Assembly (NCBI GenBank): GCA_023512015.1 | Contig: JAIMAI010000003.1 | Location: 1-64,000, forward strand | Length of the DNA: 64,000 bases | Direction: 5' to 3' | From: Acidothermus sp. | Lineage (GTDB): Bacteria > Actinomycetota > Actinomycetes > Acidothermales > Acidothermaceae | Part shown: piece after piece, positions 17,564 to 27,005 of the stretch | How the letters are laid out: every line of letters starts with the position of its first letter | How positions within the stretch are numbered: the first letter of the stretch is position 1 | Position numbers and translations under genes: made by a program | The notes under the pieces: model-generated | Databases searched by the model: none | What the model saw: only the letters and a program-made list of their open reading frames with translations | Told to the model about the DNA's origin: nothing

Positions 17564-18541
17564 GTGTCGACCGACACCATGAGCGGCGATCGCAATGGGG
17601 AGCTTCGGACCGCACCGGTTCGGATTCGGGTCCCGGCGACCAGCGCCAACCTCGGACCGGGCTTCGACAGCTTCGGCCTGGCGCTGGGTCTCTACAACGA
17701 GGTCGTGGCACGGGTCGCCGAGGACGGCTTGGCCGTCGAGGTCGTCGGTGAGGGGGCGGAGACGGTCCGACGCGACGAGCACAATCTCGTCGTCCGGGCC
17801 GCGCGGGCCGTGTTCGAGCATCTCGGGGTGAGACCTCGCGGTCTGCATCTGACCTGTACCAACCGGATCCCGCACGGCCGCGGTCTCGGTTCGTCGGCTG
17901 CGGCCATCGTTGCCGGAGTGATCGCCGCTCGGGAACTGGTCGTCGGCGGCAGGGAGAAACTGCCGGACGACGAAGCCCTGCGGCTCGCCGCGCAGTTGGA
18001 GGGCCACCCGGACAACGTGGCCGCCTGTCTCCTGGGCGGTTTCACGATCGTCTGGGAGCCCCAGACCGCGGCTCCCGTTGGTCCCCGCGTGCTCCGGCTG
18101 GAACCCCATCCGGACCTCGCGGCGGTGGCGTTCATCTCCGACCAGGTGGCGGCCACCGCCAAGACTCGGCGCCTGCTCCCCGAACGGGTGCCGCATCGCG
18201 ACGCCGCCCGATCAGCGGCCCACGCCGCCGTTCTCGTCGCTGCGATCACCGGGCGACCCGAGCTCCTCTTCGACGCCACAGTGGATTTCCTCCACCAGCC
18301 TTACCGGGCGCCGGCGATGCCCGAGAGTGCGCGTTTGGTCGACCGGCTCCGCGCCGAGGGCATACCTGCGGTGATCTCCGGAGCCGGCCCGACCGTGCTC
18401 GTCCTGGCCGACCGCGATCGCGCCGATGAGGTCGCGGCTCACCCGGCTCCCGGCTTCACCACCCGACGGTTGGACGTCGATCTCCGTGGCGCCCGGCCGA
18501 TCCCCGAGGCGGACGGCGGGTCGCCGTCCGAGCGGGAGTAG
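17564..18541 (+). CDS. thrB: Homoserine kinase
   Basis: A 325-residue GHMP kinase making O-phosphohomoserine for threonine synthase. The N-terminal substrate loop PATSANLGPGFDSFG and the ATP-binding IPHGRGLGSSAAA (from about residue 102) are clear. ISGAGPTVLVLAD is the third GHMP motif. The GTG is taken as start, but the ATG five codons inside (MSGDRNGEL) is equally possible because neither has a strong ribosome site. Confidence 0.94.
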   Translation: MSTDTMSGDRNGELRTAPVRIRVPATSANLGPGFDSFGLALGLYNEVVARVAEDGLAVEVVGEGAETVRRDEHNLVVRAARAVFEHLGVRPRGLHLTCTNRIPHGRGLGSSAAAIVAGVIAARELVVGGREKLPDDEALRLAAQLEGHPDNVAACLLGGFTIVWEPQTAAPVGPRVLRLEPHPDLAAVAFISDQVAATAKTRRLLPERVPHRDAARSAAHAAVLVAAITGRPELLFDATVDFLHQPYRAPAMPESARLVDRLRAEGIPAVISGAGPTVLVLADRDRADEVAAHPAPGFTTRRLDVDLRGARPIPEADGGSPSERE

Positions 18542-18844
18542 CCGGAAAGTCTGCGTGGTGGAATCCTCCACGCGGCCGTCCGACAGTGCTACGCTGAAGC
18601 CTGCACCGAAGCGCTCAGCGTATGAGAGCAGCCGGTGTTCGCTCCCATCACCTGCCGGTCCGACCGGCCCTGGTCTCCTCGACGGCGTCGACAACGGAAT
18701 TCCCATCGCACGTAGGTACACCTCGGGTGGGTCGACCAGAGCGTCGTCGCGGGCTCCAGTCCCCTGCGGTCTTCTCACCGCGCGGATCCTCAGCCGTGAC
18801 GGAACCGGTCGGGAATTCGGATGACGTTTTCGAAAGGAACCTGA
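18542..18844 (+). other. thrB-rho intergenic region with possible rho promoter
   Basis: About 300 bases with no convincing gene. A 6-pair hairpin (GCGTGG/CCACGC, 18553-18573) follows thrB and may terminate it. TGCTACGCT at 18587-18595 resembles an extended -10 element, which would give rho a leader of more than 200 bases. An open frame from 18622 runs through the leader and ends inside rho in another frame; I do not believe it encodes a protein. The rho start itself has AAAGGA upstream. Confidence 0.35.
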
Positions 18845-20761
18845 GTGACAGACACCACCACAGCACCGGAAACCGTGTCTTCTGAAGCGACGACCACTTT
18901 TTCCGGGGGAGACGACACCCGTAGTCGTCGGCGCAGGAGCGGCGATTCCTCCGCCTCCGGTTCCCTCTCCTCGATGGTCTTGTCGGAGCTGCAGGCACTG
19001 GCCAGCAGCCTGGGAATCACCGGTGTGGCGCGGATGCGCAAGGGCGAGCTGATCGCCGCAATTCAGCAGCGTCAGGGCTCAGGGGAAGCTGCTGCGCAGG
19101 CACCCCAAGTCGCGGCACCGTCCGCCGCTCCCGCTCCGGGCAGTGGCGCGGGTCGGGGTCGTGGTCGACGTCCGGTGGTCCCGGCGCTGGAGACCCCGAC
19201 GCTCGACGTTGCCTTGCCGCCCGCAGAGGCGCAGGAGGCCGGCGGTGCTGCGGCGGGTGCGACGGTGAACGGCGAAGTGCGCGCGGCGCCGTCCGCGACG
19301 GCCGAGGCCGCACCGCAGCGGCGGGCCGGGCGGTTCGGGGGACGCCCCGAGCAGCAGTCCGCGCAGCTTCCGGCACGCCCGACCCCCTCACTTCCCGCCC
19401 AGCCGGTGCCTCCGCCTGCGACGAGCACCCCGCAGCTCGGCGGTAACGGCGGTGCCCGCCCGGAAAGCGCCGGTAATGGGGGAGCCGGCGAGACGGAACG
19501 CCGACGCGACGACGAAGAGCTCGGCGACATCGGCGGACGGCGGCGCCGCGGGCGTTTTCGGGAACGTGGCCGCGCCCGGGTGCGGGAGCGCTACGGCTCC
19601 GACGGGGAGCCGCAGGTCGGTGAGGACGACGTCCTGGTTCCCATCGCCGGAATTCTCGACGTCCTCGACAATTACGCCTTCGTCCGTACCTCGGGGTATT
19701 TGCCGGGACCGAACGACGTGTACGTCTCGCTCGCCCAGGTGCGCCGCTACGGTTTGCGGAAGGGTGATGCCATCACCGGAATGGTCCGTCAGCCGCGTGA
19801 AGGGGAACGGCGGGAGAAATTCAACCCGCTGGTGCGCCTGGACACCGTCAACGGCATGGATCCGGAATCCGCGCGCAATCGCGTGGAATTCGCGAAACTG
19901 ACCCCGCTGTATCCGCAGGAGCGGCTGCGCTTGGAGACCGATCCGCAGCAGCTCACCACCCGAATCATCGATCTCATCGCCCCCATTGGAAAAGGACAGC
20001 GCGGCCTCATCGTCTCCCCGCCGAAGGCGGGCAAGACGATGGTGCTGCAAGCCATCGCCAACGCCATCACCCGCAACAATCCGGAGTGCCACCTCATCGT
20101 GGTGCTCGTCGACGAACGCCCGGAAGAAGTCACCGACATGCAGCGGTCGGTGAAGGGCGAGGTCATCTCCTCGACCTTCGACCGTCCCGCCGAGGACCAC
20201 ACGATGGTGGCGGAACTGTCCATCGAGCGGGCCAAGAGGCTGGTCGAGTTGGGCCACGACGTGGTCGTGCTGCTCGATTCGATAACCCGTCTGGGGCGCG
20301 CGTACAACACGGCGGCGCCGGCGTCCGGTCGTATCCTCTCCGGCGGCGTCGACTCGGCCGCTTTGTATCCGCCGAAGAAATTCTTCGGAGCCGCGCGGAA
20401 CATCGAAAACGGCGGCTCGCTCACCATCATCGCAACAGCCCTCGTCGAAACCGGTTCGCGAGGTGACGAAGTCATCTTCGAAGAATTCAAGGGCACCGGG
20501 AACATGGAGCTCAAGCTCGACCGGAAATTCGCCGACAAGCGAATCTTCCCGGCGGTGGACATCAACGCATCCGGGACGCGCAAGGAAGAAATCCTGCTCT
20601 CCCCGGAAGAGCTCCAGATCGTGTGGAGATTGCGCCGCATCCTGCACGCGCTCGAACCGCAACAGGCGTTGGAGTTGCTCATCGAGAAGATGCGGCAGAC
20701 CCGCAGCAACGCGGAGTTCCTGGTGCAGGTCCAAAAGACGATGCCGATGCCCTCGGAGTGA
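18845..20761 (+). CDS. rho: Transcription termination factor Rho
   Basis: A 638-residue hexameric RNA-dependent ATPase that ends transcription. An N-terminal Rho-N helical unit ([18 protein letters not shown]) is followed by ~160 disordered residues rich in Ala, Pro, Gly and Arg. Then come the RNA-binding cold-shock-like domain ([13 protein letters not shown]) and the ATPase core, with Walker A K397 in SPPKAGKT and Walker [13 protein letters not shown]. The long insertion is typical of high-GC actinobacterial Rho and adds RNA contacts. The start is GTG with AAAGGA upstream. In mycobacteria rpmE follows directly; here six other genes intervene. Confidence 0.96.
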   Translation: MTDTTTAPETVSSEATTTFSGGDDTRSRRRRSGDSSASGSLSSMVLSELQALASSLGITGVARMRKGELIAAIQQRQGSGEAAAQAPQVAAPSAAPAPGSGAGRGRGRRPVVPALETPTLDVALPPAEAQEAGGAAAGATVNGEVRAAPSATAEAAPQRRAGRFGGRPEQQSAQLPARPTPSLPAQPVPPPATSTPQLGGNGGARPESAGNGGAGETERRRDDEELGDIGGRRRRGRFRERGRARVRERYGSDGEPQVGEDDVLVPIAGILDVLDNYAFVRTSGYLPGPNDVYVSLAQVRRYGLRKGDAITGMVRQPREGERREKFNPLVRLDTVNGMDPESARNRVEFAKLTPLYPQERLRLETDPQQLTTRIIDLIAPIGKGQRGLIVSPPKAGKTMVLQAIANAITRNNPECHLIVVLVDERPEEVTDMQRSVKGEVISSTFDRPAEDHTMVAELSIERAKRLVELGHDVVVLLDSITRLGRAYNTAAPASGRILSGGVDSAALYPPKKFFGAARNIENGGSLTIIATALVETGSRGDEVIFEEFKGTGNMELKLDRKFADKRIFPAVDINASGTRKEEILLSPEELQIVWRLRRILHALEPQQALELLIEKMRQTRSNAEFLVQVQKTMPMPSE

Positions 20762-20937
20762 TCGCCGCGAGCTCGGCCTCCACCGGGCGTCGGACGGGGG
20801 CATTGCGCCGTTCGGCGTGCTCGGTTGGGTCGGTTGGCTGCTTCACTTCCGTGCTCTTGTGCCGACTATCTTCCCGTAATCGGTAACCGGCACCCACGAA
20901 CCAAAGGGTGTCGAACGACGGTCACGCGGAGCGACGC

Positions 20938-21693
20938 ATGAACGTACTCGCGATCGGTGCCCACCCCGACGACATCGAGCTCGGCTGCGGAGGGGCGCTG
21001 CTTCGACACGTCGCCGTCGGAGACAAGGTCACGATGCTCGTGATGACCACCGGCGAGCGCGGCCCGCAGGACTCGGTGTCCCGGGTCCTCGAGCAGGAGA
21101 ACGCAGCGGCCCGGATCGGAGCCGAACTGATCTGGGGCGGATTCCCCGACGGCGCGATCCCGCACAGCCGCGAGACCGTCACCTTCATCGACTCCGTGAT
21201 CGATGCCGTGGGGGCGCAGGTGCTCTACACCCACGGCCAGCACGACACCCACCAGGACCACGTCGCGACCGCGCTCTGCTCGCTGTCCGCAGCCCGTCGG
21301 CTGAACCGCGTGCTGTGCTACCAATCGCCGTCGGCGACCGCGTTCAATCCGGTGGTTTACGTCGACGTCGAAGAGACGATCAAGGGGAAGCTGGACGCGC
21401 TCGCCTGCCATCGGTCGCAGGTGGAGCGGTGCGAGCTCGTCGATCTCGAAGCCGTCGAAGCCGGCGCGCGTTTCTGGGGACACCAGGCGCGGATGCGCTA
21501 CGCGGAAGCCTTCGAGGTGCCGCGGTTCGTCTGGGACATCACCGGCGGTGAGGCCGCCGTCCGCCGCGTGGAGAGCAGCGCAGTCGCCGCAGACGAGCGC
21601 GCGGATCGCCAGCGCCTCGGAGTCATCGACGGCGACCAGAACGGCGCACCTCGGCCGGTCCCGGTGTACCTGGTCGGTGGCCGTCGTCCGTGA
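20938..21693 (+). CDS. PIG-L/LmbE-family zinc deacetylase
   Basis: A 251-residue hydrolase of the family that removes acetyl groups from GlcNAc-containing substrates (PIG-L, MshB, BshB). The zinc motif AHPDD gives ligands H9 and D12, and the later HDTHQDH motif gives the third. The ATG follows GGAG at 6 bases. A frame extension to 20908 is possible but less well supported. Its GTGA overlap with a processive glycosyltransferase suggests it de-N-acetylates a sugar of the polymer or lipid intermediate made by this cassette, and it is less likely to be the mycothiol enzyme. That is inference. Confidence 0.85.
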   Translation: MNVLAIGAHPDDIELGCGGALLRHVAVGDKVTMLVMTTGERGPQDSVSRVLEQENAAARIGAELIWGGFPDGAIPHSRETVTFIDSVIDAVGAQVLYTHGQHDTHQDHVATALCSLSAARRLNRVLCYQSPSATAFNPVVYVDVEETIKGKLDALACHRSQVERCELVDLEAVEAGARFWGHQARMRYAEAFEVPRFVWDITGGEAAVRRVESSAVAADERADRQRLGVIDGDQNGAPRPVPVYLVGGRRP

Positions 21694-23102
21694 CCAGCCG
21701 CGCTCCGGTCACGCCGGTCGCCCAGGTGGCTACCGGCGAGGCGGACGGCGTCCCGTGGACTTTTCTCCTCCTCACCGGCCTGGCGGCCCTCGCCGTCGGT
21801 CTCCTCGGGACCAACCGTGCGATCTTCCTCGGGGTACTGCTGATCAACCTTGTCTTCCTGGTCTTCTTCCTCAGGCATGTGGCGTTCGCCGCGGCCGCCG
21901 CGCGGTGGGCGCCGTCCGATCTCTACGAGGTCCCGGACGTCCCCAGCGACTTCCTGCCGACGGTCAGCGTCCTGGTCGCCTGCCACAACGAGGAAGCCGT
22001 CGTCCCCGGGCTGGTCCGCGGGCTGGTGGCCCTGCACTACCCCCGCTCGCGACTGGAGATCCTGCTGGTGGACGACGGATCCGCCGACCGCACGGGGGAG
22101 TTGCTGGACCGGCTGACCGCCGGGATCGGCCACATGCGGGTCATCCACCGGCCCGCGGGTGCCGGTGGGGGGAAGTCCGGCGCCCTCAACACCGCCCTCG
22201 CCGAGGCCCGCGGGGAGATCGTGGTGGTCTTCGACGCCGACCACATCCCGCGACGCAACGTCATCCATCGCCTGGTCCGCCACTTCCGTGACCCCAGGGT
22301 CGCTGCGGTCCAAGGGCGGTGCATCGTGCGGAACTCAGTGCAATCCACCCTCGCCCGCTCGATCGCCATCGACTACTTCTCGGGGTATCTGGTCAACGAG
22401 TACGGGCGTCAGGCGCTCTTCGGGCTTCCCGCGTACGGCGGCGCCAATTGCGCGATTCGCACCGAGTTGCTCAGAGAATTCGGGGGATGGAACGTCAACA
22501 GCGTGACCGAAGACACCGATATCACGCTACGGCTGGTGCTGGCTGGCTACCGTGTCCGCTACGACATCACCGCGGTCGATACCGAGGAAGGGGCGACGAC
22601 GTTGAACCGCTTCGTCCGCCAGCGGTATCGGTGGGCGCGGGGCCACCAGCAGGTGTGGCGGGATTACCGGTCGAGCGTGTGGAGCTGCCCGCACCTGACG
22701 TTCGGCCAGAAGATCGAGACGACGCTCTTCCTGCTCGTCTACCACGTGCCGGTGCTGTGCACCCTCACGCTGGTGTTGACCCTGCTGCGGCTGGTGGGTA
22801 TCGGCCCCCACGTCAGCGTCCTCGAACTGCTCCCCCTCGCGTCGTTGCTCTTCGCCGGCCCGTTCTGCGAGTTGGCGGTCGGGTTGCTGGTCGGGCGGGC
22901 GCCGCGCCGCGCCGCCTGGTCGGTTGCCTGGATGACCCCGATCTTCCTGGTGTTCATGCTGGTCTGCACCCGCGCGTGGATCGACGGCCTGCTCGGACGC
23001 CCGTACACCTGGGTGAAGACCAAGCGCTCCCAATGGAGCGCCCTGCACGGGCGGGAAACCACCGGGGACGTCGACCGGGTACTCGGCGGGGAGAGCACGT
23101 GA
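21690..23102 (+). CDS. Processive membrane glycosyltransferase, GT2 (cellulose/hyaluronan-synthase-like)
   Basis: A 470-residue membrane enzyme. Two N-terminal helices (residues ~22-62) precede a cytoplasmic GT2 domain with VDDGS near 128, the DAD metal motif near 183, TEDTD near 274 and QRYRW near 312. This full D, D, D, QxxRW set marks processive synthases. C-terminal helices follow (~345-430). It may polymerise and extrude a beta-linked surface glycan. It overlaps the deacetylase before it and the exosortase-like gene after it by 4 bases each. A GT2 beside an exosortase recalls the XrtG cassettes of other Gram-positive bacteria. Confidence 0.87.
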   Translation: MTSRAPVTPVAQVATGEADGVPWTFLLLTGLAALAVGLLGTNRAIFLGVLLINLVFLVFFLRHVAFAAAAARWAPSDLYEVPDVPSDFLPTVSVLVACHNEEAVVPGLVRGLVALHYPRSRLEILLVDDGSADRTGELLDRLTAGIGHMRVIHRPAGAGGGKSGALNTALAEARGEIVVVFDADHIPRRNVIHRLVRHFRDPRVAAVQGRCIVRNSVQSTLARSIAIDYFSGYLVNEYGRQALFGLPAYGGANCAIRTELLREFGGWNVNSVTEDTDITLRLVLAGYRVRYDITAVDTEEGATTLNRFVRQRYRWARGHQQVWRDYRSSVWSCPHLTFGQKIETTLFLLVYHVPVLCTLTLVLTLLRLVGIGPHVSVLELLPLASLLFAGPFCELAVGLLVGRAPRRAAWSVAWMTPIFLVFMLVCTRAWIDGLLGRPYTWVKTKRSQWSALHGRETTGDVDRVLGGEST

Positions 23103-23632
23103 TCCGCCGTCGCGTCACCATCGCTGCGCTGCTGGCCGCGTCGCTGATCGTGGCCTTCGGTGGTTTTCTGCTGCTCTCGGAGCCGCTGCGCCATCTCGAA
23201 GAGCGCCTCGTCCTCGACGTCCTGCGCTCCGGGAATCGGGTGACCCTCTTCGGCGATCACGACTTCCAGGTGCTGCCCCCACACCACGCCGCCTTCCGGG
23301 CCCAGCTCACCCCCTTCTGCTCTTCCCTGGTCCCCGTCCTGGCGCTTGCGGCGATCGCGGCGTTCGTCGTCCACGGGCATTGGCTGCGGCGGTCGGTCGC
23401 GTGGGGTTGTGCCGCCGGGCTGGTGGTGGCCTGCAACGTGCTGCGGATCGCCGGCTCCCTCTGGGTGGGCCTCGAACTCGGGCCCAGCGGACTCGTCCTC
23501 TTCCACGACTGGGTCGGCACGATCTTCGGTCTCGGGTACACGATGGTCGGCTTCTTCCTGATGCTCTATCTGCTGCTCCCGCGGGCCACCACCCGCATCC
23601 CGCGGGCGGCGCGGGTCAGCGACGTGTTGTGA
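23099..23632 (+). CDS. Exosortase/archaeosortase-family protein
   Basis: A 177-residue polytopic membrane protein, about five helices, short for the family. The three family residues are present in order. C74 lies in LTPFCSSLVPV at a helix start, R116 in CNVLRIAGSLWVG, and H136 in LFHDWVGTIFGLGY. Exosortases and archaeosortases are proposed Cys transpeptidases that cut a C-terminal sorting signal and join the protein to a lipid or glycan. Embedded in a glycan cassette and coupled by GTGA to a GT2, it might attach proteins to that glycan or act on the glycan itself. I found no protein with a matching sorting tail in the window. Catalytic assignment is from motif pattern only. Confidence 0.75.
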   Translation: MIRRRVTIAALLAASLIVAFGGFLLLSEPLRHLEERLVLDVLRSGNRVTLFGDHDFQVLPPHHAAFRAQLTPFCSSLVPVLALAAIAAFVVHGHWLRRSVAWGCAAGLVVACNVLRIAGSLWVGLELGPSGLVLFHDWVGTIFGLGYTMVGFFLMLYLLLPRATTRIPRAARVSDVL

Positions 23633-23640
23633 GTTGACCC

Positions 23641-25086
23641 ATGAGTGAAGCCATTCGTCTCATCGCTCTCGCGCTCGGGGTCGCCCTCATCGCCGCGGGG
23701 GTCGCCTGGCGGATGATCCGGTCTGCGCGGGTTCGCCAGGGAATCCGCCGTGGCCTGGCCGACCCGGATCCGGCGGTGCGCATCGCCGCCGTCCGTCAAG
23801 CCGCCGAGATCGGGTTGGCCAGTACGGCTCCCGCGCTGCTCCGGGCCGTGCGAACCGAGACGGATCCGGCGGTGCGCGCCGCGGTGGTCGACTGCGTGGC
23901 CGCCCATCAGTGGGAACCGGCGTCCACAGCCGCGATCGTGGAGTTGCGCTTGTGGGCCAAGGCGTACGTCGCCTCCCGTCCCGATCTGGCCCGCCCTACC
24001 GGCCTGCTGCACCCCGGCGTTCCCGGCACGGTCCCGTCGCCGTCGCTGCACCCGGCCCGCGAGCACGAATTTCGCCGCCGCACCGCCACCGACGTCCATC
24101 TCGACGAGCGCAGCCCGCTCGGCCCTCCGGCGGACGACGACCCGCTCACCCCGGTGCGGGTCGTGGTCACCGGCGTCGGGGGGGCGGCGGGAGTGGCGGT
24201 GCTGCGGGCGCTGCGCGCCGCCGGTCACGTGGTGATCGGGGTGGACGCCGACCCCGACGCCGTCGGAATCCGGCTCGCCGACCACGGTCATCCCGTCCCC
24301 CGTTGCGACGACCCCACCTACCTGGTCTCGCTCATCCACGTCGCCACCCTCTTCGACGCCGAAGCGATCATCGGTACGGTCACCGAGGAATTCCCGGCGC
24401 TCATCGCCGGGGCCGAATTCCTCCGCGACGCGGGGTTGCGCTTCGTCTTCCCCGACCTCGCGACGGTCCAGACCTGCCGCGACAAATGGGCGTTCTTCCA
24501 GGCCATGCGGCAGGCCGGGGTGCCGGTTCCCGCGACCTCCCTAGGCGGCGCGGACGGCGTCCCCGGCCCGTGGATCGTCAAACCGCGTTTCGGTCGGGGC
24601 TCCCGCCAGGTGCACGCTGTCGCCGCGCTGGCCGAACTCGACGCCGCGCTGGCCCTGGTGGACGAACCGTTGGTGCAGACCGCGGTGTGCGGCCGGGAAT
24701 TCACCGCCGACGCGCTGGTGTGGCCCTCCGGGACGTTGGCCGGCGTCGTCCCCCGGTGGCGGATCGCCACCAAGGGCGGTATTTCCACGGTCGGTGAGAC
24801 GTTCGAAGACGACCGGGTCGTCGAAACCGTCGGGCTGGCGCTGAAAGCCGTGGGGCATATCGGGCCGGCCAACGTGCAAGGCTTCGTCGACGACGACGGA
24901 TCGGTGACCGTCATCGAAGTGAATCCGCGTTTCTCCGGGGGCTTGCCGCTGTCGCTCGCCGCGGGAGCCGATTTCGTCGGCGAATTCCTACGCGCAGTCA
25001 TGGGTCGCCAGGTGCGCCCGGAAAGGTTGGTCGGCCGCCCCGGGGTGCGTATGCACCGCTATTTCGACGAGGTGTACCAGGCATGA
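23641..25086 (+). CDS. Membrane-anchored ATP-grasp ligase with HEAT-like region
   Basis: A 481-residue protein of unusual order. It has one N-terminal membrane helix (LIALALGVALIAAGVAW), then two to three short helical repeats resembling HEAT units (DPDPAVRIAAVRQAAE, TDPAVRAAVVDCVAAH). A Rossmann-like segment (VVVTGVGGAAGVAVLRAL, residues ~177-195) and an ATP-grasp domain related to carbamoyl-phosphate-synthase-type ligases follow, with IVKPRFGRGSRQV near 316 and the metal site VIEVNPRFSGG near 423. ATP-grasp enzymes activate a carboxylate and join it to an amine or thiol. Here the target could be an amino sugar or the surface polymer. It begins 8 bases after the exosortase stop. Substrate is unknown. 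Confidence 0.78.
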   Translation: MSEAIRLIALALGVALIAAGVAWRMIRSARVRQGIRRGLADPDPAVRIAAVRQAAEIGLASTAPALLRAVRTETDPAVRAAVVDCVAAHQWEPASTAAIVELRLWAKAYVASRPDLARPTGLLHPGVPGTVPSPSLHPAREHEFRRRTATDVHLDERSPLGPPADDDPLTPVRVVVTGVGGAAGVAVLRALRAAGHVVIGVDADPDAVGIRLADHGHPVPRCDDPTYLVSLIHVATLFDAEAIIGTVTEEFPALIAGAEFLRDAGLRFVFPDLATVQTCRDKWAFFQAMRQAGVPVPATSLGGADGVPGPWIVKPRFGRGSRQVHAVAALAELDAALALVDEPLVQTAVCGREFTADALVWPSGTLAGVVPRWRIATKGGISTVGETFEDDRVVETVGLALKAVGHIGPANVQGFVDDDGSVTVIEVNPRFSGGLPLSLAAGADFVGEFLRAVMGRQVRPERLVGRPGVRMHRYFDEVYQA

Positions 25087-25099
25087 GGATCGCCGTCCT

Positions 25100-26236
25100 A
25101 TGAGGCTCACCGTCGGACTTGGGACCCGGCCGGAAATCGTCAAACTCGCCGGCGTCGTGCGGGCGCTGCGGTCGCGCGGCCACGAGGTGCGAATCGTCGC
25201 GACCGGCCAGCACGTCGATCCGCGGCTCGCCGGGGATTTCTTCGCGGAATTGGGATTCACCCCCGACGCGACCTGGAATCTGCCTGCCGGGGAAGCCGAT
25301 CGCGTCGGAGCGATGCTCGCTGCGGCTTTCCGCGAATTCGCCGCACACCGACCGGATGCCGCCGTCGTCCTCGGTGACACCTACACCGCACCTCTCGTTG
25401 CGATGGGGGCCCGCCGTTTCGGGGTGGGGGTGGTGCACGTCGAGGCCGGCCTGCGCTCCTTCAACGACGTCTCCATGGAGGAGGTCCACCGGCGCATGAT
25501 GGTGGGGCTGGCCACCTTTCATTTCGCCCCGACCCCGCTCGCCGCGGAATTCCTGCGCACCGAGGGAGTTGCCGATGAACGCATTCGGGTCGTCGGCAAC
25601 CCCGTGATCGATGTGCTGGTCGAAAGCGGGGTCACGCGCATGCCGTGGCAGCGCCGACACGGCGTCCTGCTCACCGCGCACCGCGCAGGCAACGTCGACG
25701 ATCCCGAGCGACTGGACCAACTGATCCGGTTGCTGCGGGCCCTGGGGCGCGTTCAACCACCTGTGATCTTCCCGGTGCATCCGCGGACCCGTGACCGCCT
25801 GCTCGCCGCCGGTCGTTTCGAGGAGGCCGCCGCGTTGGACGGCGTCCGGCTCGTCGAGCCGCTGCCCTACCACGCGTTGTTGGAGACCTTGGCCCGTAGC
25901 CGGGTGGTGGTGACCGACAGCGGCGGCCTGCAGGAGGAGGCCGCGTGGTTCGGCGTCCCTGCCGTGGTGTTGCGGACCACGACCCCACGCTGGGAGAGCG
26001 TCGAAGCCGGCATCGCGGTGCTCACCGGCATGGACGCCGACCGGGCGCTCGCCGCGGTCGAGCGGTTCACCGATCCGGCCGAGCTCGCCCGGGTCGATGC
26101 ATCGGCGTGCCCGTACGGTGACGGGCGTGCGGGGGAGCGGATCGCCGAGGCACTGGCCGACCCCCACCTGCTGAGCCTGATCGTCCCCCGGGAGCCTGAG
26201 GTAGGTGCGATGCCGGTGCTGGAGGGGCTGCGGTGA
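25100..26236 (+). CDS. wecB: UDP-N-acetylglucosamine 2-epimerase family
   Basis: A 378-residue GT-B-fold enzyme interconverting UDP-GlcNAc and UDP-ManNAc. It has GTRPEIVK at the N-terminus, VVLGDT near 92, HVEAGLRSF near 113, LTAHRAGNVDD near 192 and TDSGGLQEEA near 272, all family signatures. Length is typical. It would supply ManNAc units to the glycan built by the cassette's glycosyltransferase. It is coupled downstream to the HAD gene by a GTGA overlap. Confidence 0.9.
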   Translation: MRLTVGLGTRPEIVKLAGVVRALRSRGHEVRIVATGQHVDPRLAGDFFAELGFTPDATWNLPAGEADRVGAMLAAAFREFAAHRPDAAVVLGDTYTAPLVAMGARRFGVGVVHVEAGLRSFNDVSMEEVHRRMMVGLATFHFAPTPLAAEFLRTEGVADERIRVVGNPVIDVLVESGVTRMPWQRRHGVLLTAHRAGNVDDPERLDQLIRLLRALGRVQPPVIFPVHPRTRDRLLAAGRFEEAAALDGVRLVEPLPYHALLETLARSRVVVTDSGGLQEEAAWFGVPAVVLRTTTPRWESVEAGIAVLTGMDADRALAAVERFTDPAELARVDASACPYGDGRAGERIAEALADPHLLSLIVPREPEVGAMPVLEGLR

Positions 26237-27000
26237 CCGCCGTCCGCGAGCCGACGTCGGGGGAAAAGGTGCCGAGCGGTCAGATCGCAGCGGTGACCAT
26301 CGATCTCGACGACACGCTCTTCGACCAGCGGCTCTGGCTGGACGGCGCGTGGCAGGCGGTGGGCACCGCAGGAGCGGTGTTCGGCCTCGACCCCGAGGCG
26401 TTGATCTCACGGCTGCGGGTGATCGCAGCGGAGGGAAGCGACCGCGGGAGGATCATCGATCGCGCCTTGCTCGACCTCGGGGTACCGCAGTGGGAGCTGC
26501 CGGCCGTCGTACCCGGGCTGGTCGCCGCGTTCCGCTCTCATGCCCCGGCGTCGCTGCCGTGCTATCCGGGGGTGGGCGAAGCGCTGGAGGCGGTGCGCCG
26601 CTGGGTCCCCGTCGGATTGATCACCGACGGGGATCCTCACGTGCAGCGGGCGAAACTGCGGGCCCTCGGCCTCCGCGACGCCTTCGATGTCATCGTCTTC
26701 TCCGACGAACTCGGCCGTCGCCACCGCAAGCCCTCCCCGGAGCCTTTCCTGCGGGCGCTGCGCGAGCTGGGAGTCGAGCCGGCCCACGCCGTGCACATCG
26801 GTGATCGACCGGCCAAGGATGTCGCCGGTGCCCGGGGTGTGGGCATGCGGGCGATCCGGGTGCGCACCGGGGAGTATCGGGACCACCCCGACGACCCGCA
26901 GGCTGCTCCGTGGCGAGTCTTCGACCGTGCCACCGAGGCGCTGCACTGGCTTGCCGTCCAACTCGCGGCGACCCGCCCGAGTCGCCTTCTGGCAGACTGA
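26233..27000 (+). CDS. HAD-superfamily phosphatase
   Basis: A 255-residue hydrolase. The HAD motif I nucleophile and acid are D24 and D26 (TIDLDDTLFD), motif II is LITDG, and motif III/IV is KPSPEPF followed by HIGDRPAKDVAGARGVGM. A helical cap lies between motifs I and II. It probably dephosphorylates a small phosphate ester such as a sugar phosphate. As last gene of the cassette it may act on a phosphosugar precursor. A strong hairpin starts 6 bases after its stop and closes the unit. Confidence 0.85.
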   Translation: MTAVREPTSGEKVPSGQIAAVTIDLDDTLFDQRLWLDGAWQAVGTAGAVFGLDPEALISRLRVIAAEGSDRGRIIDRALLDLGVPQWELPAVVPGLVAAFRSHAPASLPCYPGVGEALEAVRRWVPVGLITDGDPHVQRAKLRALGLRDAFDVIVFSDELGRRHRKPSPEPFLRALRELGVEPAHAVHIGDRPAKDVAGARGVGMRAIRVRTGEYRDHPDDPQAAPWRVFDRATEALHWLAVQLAATRPSRLLAD

Positions 27001-27005
27001 GAGGC

